From Halobacillus halophilus (GTDB lineage Bacteria > Bacillota > Bacilli > Bacillales > Halobacillaceae): a DNA stretch of 64,000 nt. A program made the position numbers and the translations under genes. This document shows positions 9,109-19,968 of the stretch, in pieces (position 1 is the first letter of the stretch; each line of letters begins with the position of its first letter). The stretch covers positions 372,001 to 436,000 of the forward strand of contig NZ_JAIVAL010000002.1 in assembly GCF_020171985.1 (NCBI RefSeq). The letters run 5' to 3'. Below the pieces are notes generated by a model, which did not search any database, had not been told where the DNA came from, and saw only the letters and a list, made by a program, of their open reading frames with translations.

Positions 9109-9591
9109 CTACCTCTCTCTATTTTCAAATTTCGCTGAAATAAAACCAAGAGCAGACCCAAACAGAGCACCACCGAGCACTTCAACTGGCTGATGGCCTA
9201 ATAGTTCTTTCAGCTCTTTCTCCCGCTCCACAAACTCAAAACTTGGAAAATCGCCTGCAATTTCAGCGAAACTATCCTCTAAGTCATTCACCAGCTTAGC
9301 AATTTCGCCTGTATGACGGCGAATCCCTTGCGCATCGTACATGACAATCACACCAAATACGGTTGCCAGCGCTGTTTCAGTGTGGCGGGATCCTTTATTG
9401 GAAGCTATGTAGGTCGTTAACGCCGCAACTCCTGCCGAGTGGGAACTTGGCATGCCTCCGGTTGTCGCCACCTGTTTCACATCCCATTTACCTGTCATTC
9501 TTTTGTAAGTGACAATCTTGAGTGCCTGGGCCACCCCTATGGCGGTTAATGCGGTTAATATTCCTCGGTTCATCTTCTGCATTTCGTTCAC
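9109..9591 (-). CDS. yuiD: YuiD-like divergent PAP2 family membrane protein
   Basis: The 160-residue protein belongs to the DUF212 / divergent PAP2 (acid phosphatase/vanadium haloperoxidase-related) family. The key signature is GGMPSSHSAGVAAL (PSSHS at 48-52), which aligns with the second phosphatase motif of PAP2 enzymes, and MYDAQGIRRHTGEIA, with an Arg-x-His pair, around residue 85. Three hydrophobic segments (about 10-27, 50-65, 74-88) and a C-terminal one (about 137-152) suggest a membrane protein. Family members lack a complete demonstrated PAP2 site, and no reaction is established. It stands alone between terminators. Confidence 0.85.
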   Translation of the reverse strand: MNEMQKMNRGILTALTAIGVAQALKIVTYKRMTGKWDVKQVATTGGMPSSHSAGVAALTTYIASNKGSRHTETALATVFGVIVMYDAQGIRRHTGEIAKLVNDLEDSFAEIAGDFPSFEFVEREKELKELLGHQPVEVLGGALFGSALGFISAKFENRER

Positions 9592-9701
9592 CCTTTATTT
9601 TACAGTCATTCTACTTCCTTATACTCATTTCATTACCCTAAATGTAGTGTTTTAATTCATTAAATTCTTTTTATGGGGTACGGTTTCTTTCGCTTGCACG
9701 A

Positions 9702-11201
9702 TTATTCGAACAGGTCCAGGGACAATTGCTCTTCTGTCTGCTGCTTTCGTTTCTTTTCTCTCCGCTTCCTGCTTCCATGCTTTTTCAGCTGCTTGTGCGC
9801 CCTGGATTTTGCTTCATCGGTCTGCTTGACAGACCACAACAAGTCCCTGGCCTTTTTATTAGCAGAAGGTATATCAACAATAGGAGCCGGGTAATCCAGT
9901 TCACTAAAGTTCGGCAGTTCCCAGGGCTGATGAATGAAGGATACGGGAATAGCTCGAAGTTCAGGTACGAACCGCTTGATGAACGCCCCATCCGGATCAT
10001 GATCCCTACCCTGTTTGACTGGATTATAAATACGGATCGTATTAAATCCGGTCGTTCCAGACTGCATTTGAATCTGACTGTAGTGAATGCCTGGTTCGTA
10101 ATCCAGAAAAAGTCCTGCAAGTGCATGACCCGGTTTTCGCCAGTCCAGCAGTAACGTGTTGCAGACAAACGATACCACCATCGCACGCGACCTGAAATTG
10201 ACCCAGCCGGTTTCATGCAGAGCCCGCATGGCTGCATCGATCATCGGGATGCCCGTCTGCCCGTTGTACCAGCGCGTAAAGGCTTCTTCATTCCACTCGT
10301 TTCGGATCTGATCAAATGCGGGGTTAATGGCATGCTCTGTAATGGTTGGATCGTCCTCCAGCCGCTGGATGAAATGACAATGCCAATGAAGCCGAGACAT
10401 AAACATCTTTAAATGCTTACGTCCCTTTGGAGAGTCGTCCATCTTTTCACGCGTTTTCTGTACCGCATAGCGCATCGATAAATTACCCCAGGAAAGATAT
10501 GGCGAAAGCCGGCTGCACGATTCAGCTGAAGCCATTGGTTTTGAAATATGAAAATGGTAGCTCTCATAACGATTGTCTAAAAAATCATTAAACGTGTGAT
10601 GAGCACGACGTTCCCCGCCCACCTGACCAGTTGCAATCCGCTCCCCTTTGACTTCAAACTTTTTCAGTACATCAAGGTGGTCCGTCAACGAATCTGGCAC
10701 TTCATTGGTTTCCACACACGGAATTTGATCCGAGACTGGAATTAGTGGCTTATTCATAAACTGTTCCCAATAAGCTTGAAAATCATCCCTGGACTTCAAT
10801 CTTCGTACTACACCATAATGCTGGTACTCCTTGAAATCTAATCCTCGCTCCTTCATCCAATCATGCACACGCAGGTCACGTTTATACGTATGAGGTGTCC
10901 CATTCTCTTCATGGGCATGTAAAATGAACTCACCAAAGGTACGATGGATGTCCACTAAAACTTCCTCCATCTCGCCAATCGCTATAAACAGATTTCCGCC
11001 TTTTTGCCGAAAACTTTTCTGAAGATCCATAAGGCTCTCTTTCACAAACTGAAAATGGCGTGCCGAGAGTTCCTGCTCCAGCCATATGGAAGGTTCTGCT
11101 ACGTAGATAGGTAGAATCGGTTCACCACTTTGAACCGCTTCATAAAGAGGCTGATGATCATATAAACGTAAATCCCGCTTCAACCAAACCACGTGCAGCA
11201 T
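9702..11201 (-). CDS. phr: Deoxyribodipyrimidine photolyase / cryptochrome family
   Basis: A 499-residue flavoprotein that would split UV-induced cyclobutane pyrimidine dimers using light. The N-terminal alpha/beta antenna domain begins WLKRDLRLYDHQPL. The C-terminal FAD domain carries RLSPYLSWGNLS, RLHWHCHFIQRLEDDPT, GQTGIPMIDAAMRAL, TGWVNFRSRAMVVSF and DYEPGIHYSQIQMQSGTTG, which cover FAD-binding and electron-transfer Trp positions. A basic tail of about 30 residues (KKHGSRKRREKKRK) is extra. The start at 11201 is chosen over GTG at 11210 because AAGGAG lies 8 bases before ATG 11201 and overlaps the GTG. Probably a DNA-repair enzyme rather than a photoreceptor, but the subclass (CPD, FeS-BCP or cry) is not certain. 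Confidence 0.9.
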   Translation of the reverse strand: MLHVVWLKRDLRLYDHQPLYEAVQSGEPILPIYVAEPSIWLEQELSARHFQFVKESLMDLQKSFRQKGGNLFIAIGEMEEVLVDIHRTFGEFILHAHEENGTPHTYKRDLRVHDWMKERGLDFKEYQHYGVVRRLKSRDDFQAYWEQFMNKPLIPVSDQIPCVETNEVPDSLTDHLDVLKKFEVKGERIATGQVGGERRAHHTFNDFLDNRYESYHFHISKPMASAESCSRLSPYLSWGNLSMRYAVQKTREKMDDSPKGRKHLKMFMSRLHWHCHFIQRLEDDPTITEHAINPAFDQIRNEWNEEAFTRWYNGQTGIPMIDAAMRALHETGWVNFRSRAMVVSFVCNTLLLDWRKPGHALAGLFLDYEPGIHYSQIQMQSGTTGFNTIRIYNPVKQGRDHDPDGAFIKRFVPELRAIPVSFIHQPWELPNFSELDYPAPIVDIPSANKKARDLLWSVKQTDEAKSRAHKQLKKHGSRKRREKKRKQQTEEQLSLDLFE

Positions 11202-11401
11202 ACCATCCACTCCTTGTTCGTAGTGTATTCATTGTATAATGTGGGAGGAGGCTTTGCACGAATTGATGTTCCCCTATTTGGAGGAGCGTTTCGGTCTCAT
11301 ATTTTTCAAAAATTTTTTAAGTAGATGGATGTTTGATCATGGTACCCCAATGTGCTCTACCCATTCTGTATCAAGGACTCGTACAAAAATATATAAGTAA
11401 G

Positions 11402-11433
11402 GAAGCTGCTCCGCCAATCAGAACAGCTTCCCA
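11402..11433 (-). terminator. Probable terminator
   Basis: GGAAGCTG pairs with CAGCTTCC across a 16-base loop, followed on the minus strand by a T-rich but interrupted tract. It lies 20 bases past the stop of the gene ending at 11453. Confidence 0.6.
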
Positions 11434-11452
11434 CGGATTCGGGCCGAAAGCC

Positions 11453-11821
11453 TTAAAATTTGTAACCAAATACAGCCACATCAATTGCACTCACCCCGGA
11501 ATCAGACGGTACCTCTGCTTTGATTGCCAAGTCAAGACCAGGCGCATGGTAAGTTCGAGTCAGATGTTCACCTGGCTCAAGGATAAGTAGATCCATCACT
11601 AAAAAGTTAACCTGATCAATTTTCGTAATTAGTTTCAGGGTTACAGTTCCCTCTGAAACAATCCGGTTCCCTGCAATAACCCGTATCGTATAAAATGGCT
11701 GAACATGTATTCCATCAGTTTGCGTTCCTGTAACTACTATCGATTGTCCTGCTTCAATCGCCTGCCCGGCTGGTTCTGTCATAAAAAGAAGGTTATTTCC
11801 TCGTTGAGCTCGTTGAGACAT
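11453..11821 (-). CDS. Small all-beta-looking hypothetical protein
   Basis: A 122-residue protein of unknown family. It has no Cys, no signal peptide and no transmembrane helix. The pattern of short alternating hydrophobic stretches (AGQSIVVTGTQ, FYTIRVIAG, GTVTLKLITKI, VNFLVMDLLIL, GLDLAIKAEV, AIDVAVFGYKF) suggests a beta-sandwich, perhaps a coat or structural subunit. The start is supported by GAGGGGAGC about six bases before the ATG. Monocistronic with its own terminator. Confidence 0.65.
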   Translation of the reverse strand: MSQRAQRGNNLLFMTEPAGQAIEAGQSIVVTGTQTDGIHVQPFYTIRVIAGNRIVSEGTVTLKLITKIDQVNFLVMDLLILEPGEHLTRTYHAPGLDLAIKAEVPSDSGVSAIDVAVFGYKF

Positions 11822-11959
11822 GTAGCTCCCCTCTCATCCACTTTTTATATCCTATGAAGAATGAAGGGGAAAAGGAATGATTAGTTTATGGACACTGACC
11901 TTTTTTAGAAACTCCTCCACTCGGTAGATCCCCCTGGTTTGTATAGCGGGTCTTCCTTT

Positions 11960-14155
11960 TTATAGCTTCTTAAGCAGACCGTTGCTCAAACAAACGTCTA
12001 AAAGCAGTTCCTTGTAACCACCCTCTTCAAACTGAATCCCAATTTGATCTCCACCATACTCTTTAATCACACCTGGCCCAAACTTACTGTGAACGACCTC
12101 TAGCCCAAGATCAATATCATCGAACTGAAGCAGACTTTCATCCGACAAATCTGATGCAGCATACTTAATCTTCTTAGAGGCTGAGGTTTCGACTGCGGGC
12201 TGAACAATCTTTTTCACATTTGTTACAAAAATCGATTCTGTCACGCGCTCACTGCCTTTATAGTGGTACGTCAGGAGTTCCAGGTTCGTCCGAGCCCGTG
12301 TCATACCTACATAAAACAGTCGTACCGCTTCTTCCATGGGACCGTACTCTTTATTACGATAGCGCTCCATATCATTCTGGGAAGGAACGACTCCATTAAT
12401 GAGATCAATCATATATACCTTGTCATACTCTAAACCTTTAGCACTGTGAAAAGTGGTGAGCGTCAAATTACTTTTATTCTTATTGAATTTAGACGTTTGC
12501 ACGAGATGCTCCAATTCCTTCAAGCGATGGGCAAAGTCTTTTAACGTCCCCAGACCTTCCGCGATCTTTTCCAACGTGTCAATGATGCCGAAAAGATGCT
12601 CCGCGTTAAAGCCAAATTTCTCACACATTTTCTTGATCGCGTGGTCGTACCCTAGCTTTTCACGGATCGTTCGAATAGCTTGGTCCGGCGGCATTTGATT
12701 GATGGATTGGAACAGCTTCTGTGCTTTTGGAATGGCCTTCTTCTGGTAGGAAGGCAGCTCGCTTTCAAGCAATGTATCGAAGACAGAGGTTTCAATCGGC
12801 AGCTTTTTCAAATAGGCGATTTGCCGCTTCGAGATATAGGCATTGAATTTCATATGGATTCTTTCGAGGATATCAATTCTACGGTCATTATAAGAAAAGC
12901 GCATGAAATTCAGCATATCTTCAACGATCCAGTGTTTGAAAAACTTCGGATCAATATCTTTCATATAAAAATGGACTCCCGCCTTGTCCAGCTTATCCGC
13001 AAGCGGCACCGCAGAAGCGTTATTCCGATAGAGGACAGCGACTTCCTCACTGACTCCGCTCTTTTTTATCTCTTCTGTCACGTACTTCAACTGATCCTCA
13101 TAATGATTCATCGTCTTGATAGCGACTGGCTGATCGGATGAATTGGCCGTGAACATTTCCTTTGGATAGCGATTCTGGTTACGTTTGATGAACTGGTTGG
13201 AAGTCTGGACGATCTCCTGGGAGGAGCGATAATTCTGCGACATCGTCATCACCGTGGCTCCAGGGTACTCCTTCTCGAACTGCAGCAGCTTCGTCACATC
13301 CGATCCCCGCCACATAAAGATGGACTGGTCATCATCTGCCACCACACAAAGATTGTTTTGAGGCTGGGATAACAGCTTCACAATCTCATGCTGAACGACG
13401 GAATTATCCTGGCTCTCATCTGTTAGAAGATACTCGAATTTCTTCTGATATTTAGACAAAATGGCGGCATCATCTAATAAATACTGATAGCCATACGTCA
13501 GCATATCGTCGAAATCCAGTAACAGCTGAGCTGTATGATTTCTCTTGAAGCGTTCATAGGCTTGATAGATGGAGACCGCATTTTTAACGGTGCAGGTGAT
13601 TTTGTCCAATTCCTTCCCCGAAGCCATCCGGTTTTTCACAAAACTGATATACGTCATCAATTCGTCCATCTCGTCATCTGTCATTTGGGTGCCGTTTGTA
13701 TCTTCGTAAATCTTTTTCAAAATAAATTTCTTATGCAGGGGTACCTCTGGACCGTCCCAGCCTTTTTTCCATTCGTCCTGTGGAACCTGCCCTTCAATCA
13801 GCTGAAACTCCTGATTTTTCTTTCTCAAATATTCCCGAACGACCTGGAAGGCAAAGCTGTGTATCGTGGAAAAATGGACTTTTTCATTCGTTAATCCAAA
13901 AAAGAATCGATCGAAACGGTCCGACATGTCCCGGGCAGACGCCTTACTAAATGTGATCGCCATAATTCTGTCAGCTCTCACCTTTTTCTCCAGTAATAAA
14001 TAGCCAATCTTCATATTAAGTGTAGTCGTTTTTCCTGATCCCGGGGACGCAAGCAGTAAAAGCGGTCCATCCGTGTGTAAAACGGCTTGTCGCTGCACGT
14101 CATTCAAACGGACACCCGTAGTTTCTTCCATGAATGCAAAGAAGTCCTTCGTCAT
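11960..14155 (-). CDS. UvrD/PcrA-like superfamily 1 DNA helicase
   Basis: A 731-residue UvrD-like helicase distinct from PcrA at 47.2-49.5 kb. The motifs appear in order: Q-motif LNDVQRQAV, Walker A SPGSGKT at 37-43, motif Ia IMAITFSKASARDM, motif II LTDESQDNS, motif III VADDDQSIFMWRGSD, motif IV MSQNYRSSQEIV, motif V TFHSAKGLEYDKVYMIDL and motif VI RLFYVGMTRART. The C-terminal about 45 residues (VVHSKFGPGVIKEYGGDQIGIQF split by variable residues) resemble the PcrA/UvrD C-terminal Tudor-like tail that contacts RNA polymerase. The start at 14155 has an AAAGGAGGG site 8 bases upstream; a 58-residue upstream extension in frame would run through a hairpin and is rejected. Confidence 0.9.
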   Translation of the reverse strand: MTKDFFAFMEETTGVRLNDVQRQAVLHTDGPLLLLASPGSGKTTTLNMKIGYLLLEKKVRADRIMAITFSKASARDMSDRFDRFFFGLTNEKVHFSTIHSFAFQVVREYLRKKNQEFQLIEGQVPQDEWKKGWDGPEVPLHKKFILKKIYEDTNGTQMTDDEMDELMTYISFVKNRMASGKELDKITCTVKNAVSIYQAYERFKRNHTAQLLLDFDDMLTYGYQYLLDDAAILSKYQKKFEYLLTDESQDNSVVQHEIVKLLSQPQNNLCVVADDDQSIFMWRGSDVTKLLQFEKEYPGATVMTMSQNYRSSQEIVQTSNQFIKRNQNRYPKEMFTANSSDQPVAIKTMNHYEDQLKYVTEEIKKSGVSEEVAVLYRNNASAVPLADKLDKAGVHFYMKDIDPKFFKHWIVEDMLNFMRFSYNDRRIDILERIHMKFNAYISKRQIAYLKKLPIETSVFDTLLESELPSYQKKAIPKAQKLFQSINQMPPDQAIRTIREKLGYDHAIKKMCEKFGFNAEHLFGIIDTLEKIAEGLGTLKDFAHRLKELEHLVQTSKFNKNKSNLTLTTFHSAKGLEYDKVYMIDLINGVVPSQNDMERYRNKEYGPMEEAVRLFYVGMTRARTNLELLTYHYKGSERVTESIFVTNVKKIVQPAVETSASKKIKYAASDLSDESLLQFDDIDLGLEVVHSKFGPGVIKEYGGDQIGIQFEEGGYKELLLDVCLSNGLLKKL

Positions 14156-14193
14156 AGGTACGTCCCTCCTTTCTATCCTTGCTACAAAGAAAA

Positions 14194-14230
14194 ATAGATG
14201 GAAGAAAGGAGAAACCCCTCTTCCATCTAT
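14194..14230 (-). promoter_or_regulatory. Leader hairpin upstream of the UvrD-like helicase gene (terminator/attenuator-like)
   Basis: On the minus strand an 11-bp perfect stem (ATAGATGGAAG with CTTCCATCTAT) is followed by TTTTTCTTT, the form of an intrinsic terminator, yet it lies 39 bases upstream of the helicase start codon. Its loop contains CTCCTTTCT, perfectly complementary over 9 bases to AGAAAGGAG at the helicase ribosome site. Confidence 0.5.
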
Positions 14231-14358
14231 TCCTATCAACCGATTGAGTGATCGCCCACCCAATATCCTTATCACATTATATCTTCTATAGGAGTTGGAT
14301 TCCACCTCTAAGGAGTGAAATTTAATCAAAAGAGGCTGCCAGTAACTTTTCCTCCTAG

Positions 14359-14419
14359 GATTGGACGATCCTCTCTTGTGATGGGGCCTTCCTCTCTCGC
14401 GATTGGGCCATCCTTACTG
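14359..14419. repeat. Three imperfect 21-bp tandem repeats
   Basis: Units begin GATTGGACGATCCTCTC, GATGGGGCCTTCCTCTC and GATTGGGCCATCCTTAC, at 21-bp spacing. They lie in the divergent region between the helicase gene and the small basic protein gene. Function unknown; two helical turns of spacing could suit a regulator. Confidence 0.55.
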
Positions 14420-14484
14420 TATTCCTTCATTCGTATAAATTCTGCACAGGATCTTATACTAAACCTGAAAAGGAGGCGATACTC

Positions 14485-14658
14485 ATGGCGAAAAGAACGA
14501 AGAAGAACGACCCGGAGCAAAAGCACAAAAACAGCTTCGATCCTAAGAAAGCTGACACGGAATTTGCAGAAGGATTCGGGAGCGCAGAAGCCAATCGAAT
14601 CCATAAAGAAGAAGCTAAACGCGCTAGAAAATCACATCGTCCTAACCAGGCTAACTAA
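14485..14658 (+). CDS. Small basic hydrophilic protein (57 residues), possibly SASP-like
   Basis: Begins MAKRTKKNDPEQ and ends in KRARKSHRPNQAN. A strong AAAAGGAGG site sits 8 bases before the ATG, and a perfect terminator follows, so the gene is likely real. The centre, ADTEFAEGFGSAEANRI, recalls the TEFASET/AQQVR repeat of gamma-type small acid-soluble spore proteins, and size and composition fit spore proteins. This is a resemblance only; no family can be assigned with confidence. Confidence 0.7.
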   Translation: MAKRTKKNDPEQKHKNSFDPKKADTEFAEGFGSAEANRIHKEEAKRARKSHRPNQAN

Positions 14659-14670
14659 AGATATACAATA

Positions 14671-14700
14671 GACTCCTTCCTATGGGAGGAGTCTTTTCCT
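14671..14700 (+). terminator. Intrinsic terminator
   Basis: GACTCCT pairs with AGGAGTC over a 9-base loop and is followed by TTTTCCTTT, 12 bases past the small basic protein gene. Confidence 0.85.
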
Positions 14701-14820
14701 TTCCCTGTTTCGAAAAAACCGCCCTACTCCCATCTTTCCTCTATTAATTCTAACGCTTGCTTCCACGATCCCTATGTTAAAATAATAAGGAAGGATTATA
14801 AGCTTAGGAGTGGACGATTG

Positions 14821-15987
14821 ATGGACAAAAAAGATATTGCAGATATCCGCAGACAGTTCAAAGTGGATAACGATCTGATGAAAATATCAGATATTTTTAA
14901 CGTATATATTATGAAGGAAACGACAGATATTTATCACCATCAGAGCCAGCCATTTGAAATGCTCGACCAGGACCAGCAGGAACTGTTTATGAACAATTTC
15001 AAGAAGGTTTTGACTGGGCAGCTGGATGAAAAATTATTTGAATTGAAATTTGTGCGCGAAGCCGAAGACCATAGTCAGCTTATTTTACATAAAGGGCTAT
15101 TGAGCACGAATCTCGAGGACTGGAAGGAACAGATGCTTACGATGACCGAAAAGATGATTCGGGACAACCCTTATGAAAAGGATGTGGTCATCACTTTCAT
15201 CCGCGGCGAGTATTTGAAGCCGGCGAAGCGCCGTAATGACGAAGCAGAAGAAAGTGAACGGGACGCTGTTTATTCCAATTCCTTTATACTGTGTAGTGTT
15301 AATCAGACACAGGAGCCTAAAAAAGAGATCCAGTTCGACTACGTGGAGAAAGAATTCAAGTATAAAATTGAGGTAGATCCCGTCATTGACCTCAAAAACC
15401 CGATGACCGGATTTCTTTTCCCAACCGTGACCGACGGGGCTTCTGATGTTAACCACGTTCTTTACGCTTCGGGTAAAGCTAATGAACCAGACTACCGCTT
15501 CATTGAAGACGTATTAAACGGCGAAGAAATCATGACGGCCAAAGAAGACAAGGCGGTGTTCGAAGAGGTCATTAAAGATGTCGTCGGCGACCAGCTTAAT
15601 CCTTCCACTCTTGCCAGTGTATACGGGGAAATCAACCGCGTCGTGGAAGAAAATGAAGAAGATGAACCGCCAAGACTCGATTATAAAGATGTGGAGCGCG
15701 TGCTGAATCAGAGCGGAGAACAGGTCGACTCTGAAAAAGTGAAAACTGCTTTCCAGCGTGTAACGGATAATGAAACGTATGAGCTGAAAGCAAGCAGCAT
15801 TGTTCCTAAATACAAAACTAAATCGATCAAGATCAACACCAAGATCGCTAACATTTCCATCAGCCCTCAGGATCTGGAATATGTGAGACAGGTCAACTAT
15901 AAAGGGAAACGCTGCATTATGATTGAAGTAGAAGAAGATGCAGAGATTGATGGATTTAAGATGCTTCCAGAAGCTTTTGGAGAGTAA
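14821..15987 (+). CDS. DUF4317 family protein
   Basis: A 388-residue cytoplasmic, acidic protein starting MDKKDIADIRRQFK, the hallmark opening of DUF4317 proteins, which are widespread in Firmicutes and have no assigned function. Full length for the family. No catalytic motif, membrane segment or signal peptide is visible; the C-terminal third (KIANISISPQDLEYVRQVNYKGKRCIMIEV) looks like a small alpha/beta domain. AGGAG is 10 bases before this ATG and 7 before an in-frame TTG at 14818, so either start is possible. A very strong terminator ends the unit. Confidence 0.85.
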   Translation: MDKKDIADIRRQFKVDNDLMKISDIFNVYIMKETTDIYHHQSQPFEMLDQDQQELFMNNFKKVLTGQLDEKLFELKFVREAEDHSQLILHKGLLSTNLEDWKEQMLTMTEKMIRDNPYEKDVVITFIRGEYLKPAKRRNDEAEESERDAVYSNSFILCSVNQTQEPKKEIQFDYVEKEFKYKIEVDPVIDLKNPMTGFLFPTVTDGASDVNHVLYASGKANEPDYRFIEDVLNGEEIMTAKEDKAVFEEVIKDVVGDQLNPSTLASVYGEINRVVEENEEDEPPRLDYKDVERVLNQSGEQVDSEKVKTAFQRVTDNETYELKASSIVPKYKTKSIKINTKIANISISPQDLEYVRQVNYKGKRCIMIEVEEDAEIDGFKMLPEAFGE

Positions 15988-16012
15988 TACCTACTACTGG
16001 TCCAGATAAAAA

Positions 16013-16057
16013 AACAACACGAAGATTGATTTCGCTCAATCTTCGTGTTGTTTTTTA
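16013..16057 (+). terminator. Strong intrinsic terminator
   Basis: A 17-bp perfect stem (AACAACACGAAGATTGA and its complement) with a 6-base loop runs into TTTTTT, 26 bases past the DUF4317 gene. Confidence 0.92.
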
Positions 16058-16173
16058 CTTTTAAGCAAACCTAATGGATCTCCTGTAAAAAATTCTTCCC
16101 GGCTATACTACCCTTACCAATTTGGATGAAGGTGAAGGGCTTCAACGACCAGTTGCTCACTATTTAAGCTCAA

Positions 16174-16773
16174 TTATTTTTGGATCAAGCCTTGTATCAC
16201 ATGACCGAGGCCGTTATGCCGCTCCCCTTCGTTTCGCTCAACCTCTCCATAGTAGAAATGAAGACATTTATAATCTTTGATCCATCTTAGGACATCTTCT
16301 GGGGCGTACAGCATTTCCGTTGTTTTAGGTCCACCTGTCCCATAGGTTAATTGGTTTTCAGAATAAACTTCAAAGAGGATATGTCCTCCTGGTTTTACAG
16401 AACGGATCATTTGTTCCATCAGAAACGATTGATCCTGTTTAGGCACGTGACCAAATACCATAACGGCAGCATTAAATTGTTCGGGCTCCATTTCCATTTT
16501 GGTTAAGTCGCCTTGAAGCGTTTCTATACTGACGTCTTCTTCTTTTGCTAGCTGTTGCGCTTTTTTCAGACCTTGATCGGATTGGTCCAGTATCGTCACG
16601 TCATGGCCCATTTTCGCTAAGTACACGCCATTACGCCCTTCTCCCTCAGCAAAGCATCCGATTTTGCTATCTTTAGGGAGCCGTTCGCTCATCTCTTTAA
16701 TAAAAGCATTGGGCTGCTTTCCATACGCGTAATTGGGTTCGGAAAATCTTTGATCCCACATTTCTTTCGACAT
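16174..16773 (-). CDS. Class I SAM-dependent methyltransferase (TehB-like)
   Basis: The 199-residue protein opens MWDQRFSEPNYAYGKQPNAF, a start typical of TehB/thiopurine-type small methyltransferases. Motif I is KIGCFAEGEGRNGVYLAKMGHDVTILDQS split by variable residues around 38-65; the acidic Asp of VTILDQS would hold the SAM ribose. AAVMVFGHVP and KPGGHILFEVYS follow as the post-motif strands. Such enzymes often methylate small toxic acceptors (tellurite, thiols, halides), but the acceptor here is unknown. AGGGGG precedes the ATG. Monocistronic. Confidence 0.82.
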   Translation of the reverse strand: MSKEMWDQRFSEPNYAYGKQPNAFIKEMSERLPKDSKIGCFAEGEGRNGVYLAKMGHDVTILDQSDQGLKKAQQLAKEEDVSIETLQGDLTKMEMEPEQFNAAVMVFGHVPKQDQSFLMEQMIRSVKPGGHILFEVYSENQLTYGTGGPKTTEMLYAPEDVLRWIKDYKCLHFYYGEVERNEGERHNGLGHVIQGLIQK

Positions 16774-16926
16774 ATTACATACCCCCTGTTGTATAGTTCT
16801 ACGGCAAGTATATCACGTTCATTTACCTTCATATAGGAAAGGAATGTAAATTAACCTCTGCCAGTCATTATGAACATGCGATCCCCTTGAAACCCTTATA
16901 AAACTCTCAAATATGTAAACATATAT

Positions 16927-16960
16927 AAAGACGGAAACCGCAAGATCTGGCTTCCGTCTT
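16927..16960 (-). terminator. Probable terminator of the 41-residue gene
   Basis: AAGACGGAA pairs with TTCCGTCTT, extended by CC/GG, with a weak T-rich tail (TATATATG) on the minus strand. Confidence 0.55.
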
Positions 16961-16984
16961 AACATATTAAGCATAGACGAGCCT

Positions 16985-17110
16985 TTATTTGATGCGATCG
17001 TCCATCTGTTTACTCGTTTTGTTTATCGTGATTCTCTCTTCTCCTGTACTCGGCTGGACAGCATCTCTACCTTTTTGAATGTTACGTTTCGACTTGGACT
17101 TTTTGCTCAT
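16985..17110 (-). CDS. Tiny basic protein (41 residues), function unknown
   Basis: Begins MSKKSKSKRNIQKGRDAV and ends SKQMDDRIK. AGGAG stands 9 bases before the ATG at 17110, and a hairpin follows the stop at a suitable distance. It is highly charged, has no Cys and no hydrophobic core, and may be nucleic-acid binding or a spore-type protein. It lies between a methyltransferase gene and katG, divergent from katG. Confidence 0.6.
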   Translation of the reverse strand: MSKKSKSKRNIQKGRDAVQPSTGEERITINKTSKQMDDRIK

Positions 17111-17417
17111 ATTCATTCACTCCTGTTTTAAATAATCGATCAAGCTTAGTGTGATCTTTCAAGACTTTTTTATGTGCTGTTTAAAGGCAACCTTTAATGA
17201 AACCACTATAGCGATAAAAAATCTTATCTATTTAAAAACGATAAAATCTACTTTCAATTCAGTAAATTTGTTAAAATAAGAGTTAAGAGAATCTCAAATC
17301 CTCCATGATAAACATCAGTTTATTATCATTCCGCTGTGCCCGCACCCCTGATTTTTCGCTTAATTGAAAAAAATCTTTTCAGAATCTATGCATCTCGCTT
17401 TCCATTTAAGTAGTAAT

Positions 17418-19725
<2,308 letters not shown>

Positions 19726-19732
19726 TTGAAAT

Positions 19733-19779
19733 AAGCCCCACACTTGGATGCCGTAATGGCATTCGGTGTGGGGCTTTTT
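19733..19779 (+). terminator. katG terminator
   Basis: AAGCCCCACAC pairs with GTGTGGGGCTT, an 11-bp perfect stem, followed by TTTTA. Confidence 0.9.
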
Positions 19780-19968
19780 AGATGAAATTTTCTACTTAAT
19801 CTCTAGTACAAATTTGGCAGTCAATATTAATAGGAAGATATTGAGCTCCACTAACCAGTCCACATAGGAGGCAAGTCAGTCCGATCGCAGCTAGTTCTCC
19901 GTTGCAAGAACTTACATTGCTTTATGTCTTGCTAATCCACTCATAAGATCACTGCATGATTCATAAAC

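Noticed and set aside
11264-11398. A 44-codon ORF beginning MFPYLEERFGL on the plus strand
   Set aside because: Weakly positioned ribosome site, no protein-like pattern and no downstream terminator in its direction.
14155-14329. N-terminal extension of the UvrD-like helicase to 14329
   Set aside because: It runs through the leader hairpin, lacks a ribosome site, and a strong site precedes ATG 14155.
17307-17329. Fur box upstream of katG
   Set aside because: TGATAA...TTATCA has the right ends but the wrong internal bases and spacing for a confident Fur site; mentioned only as a weak dyad.
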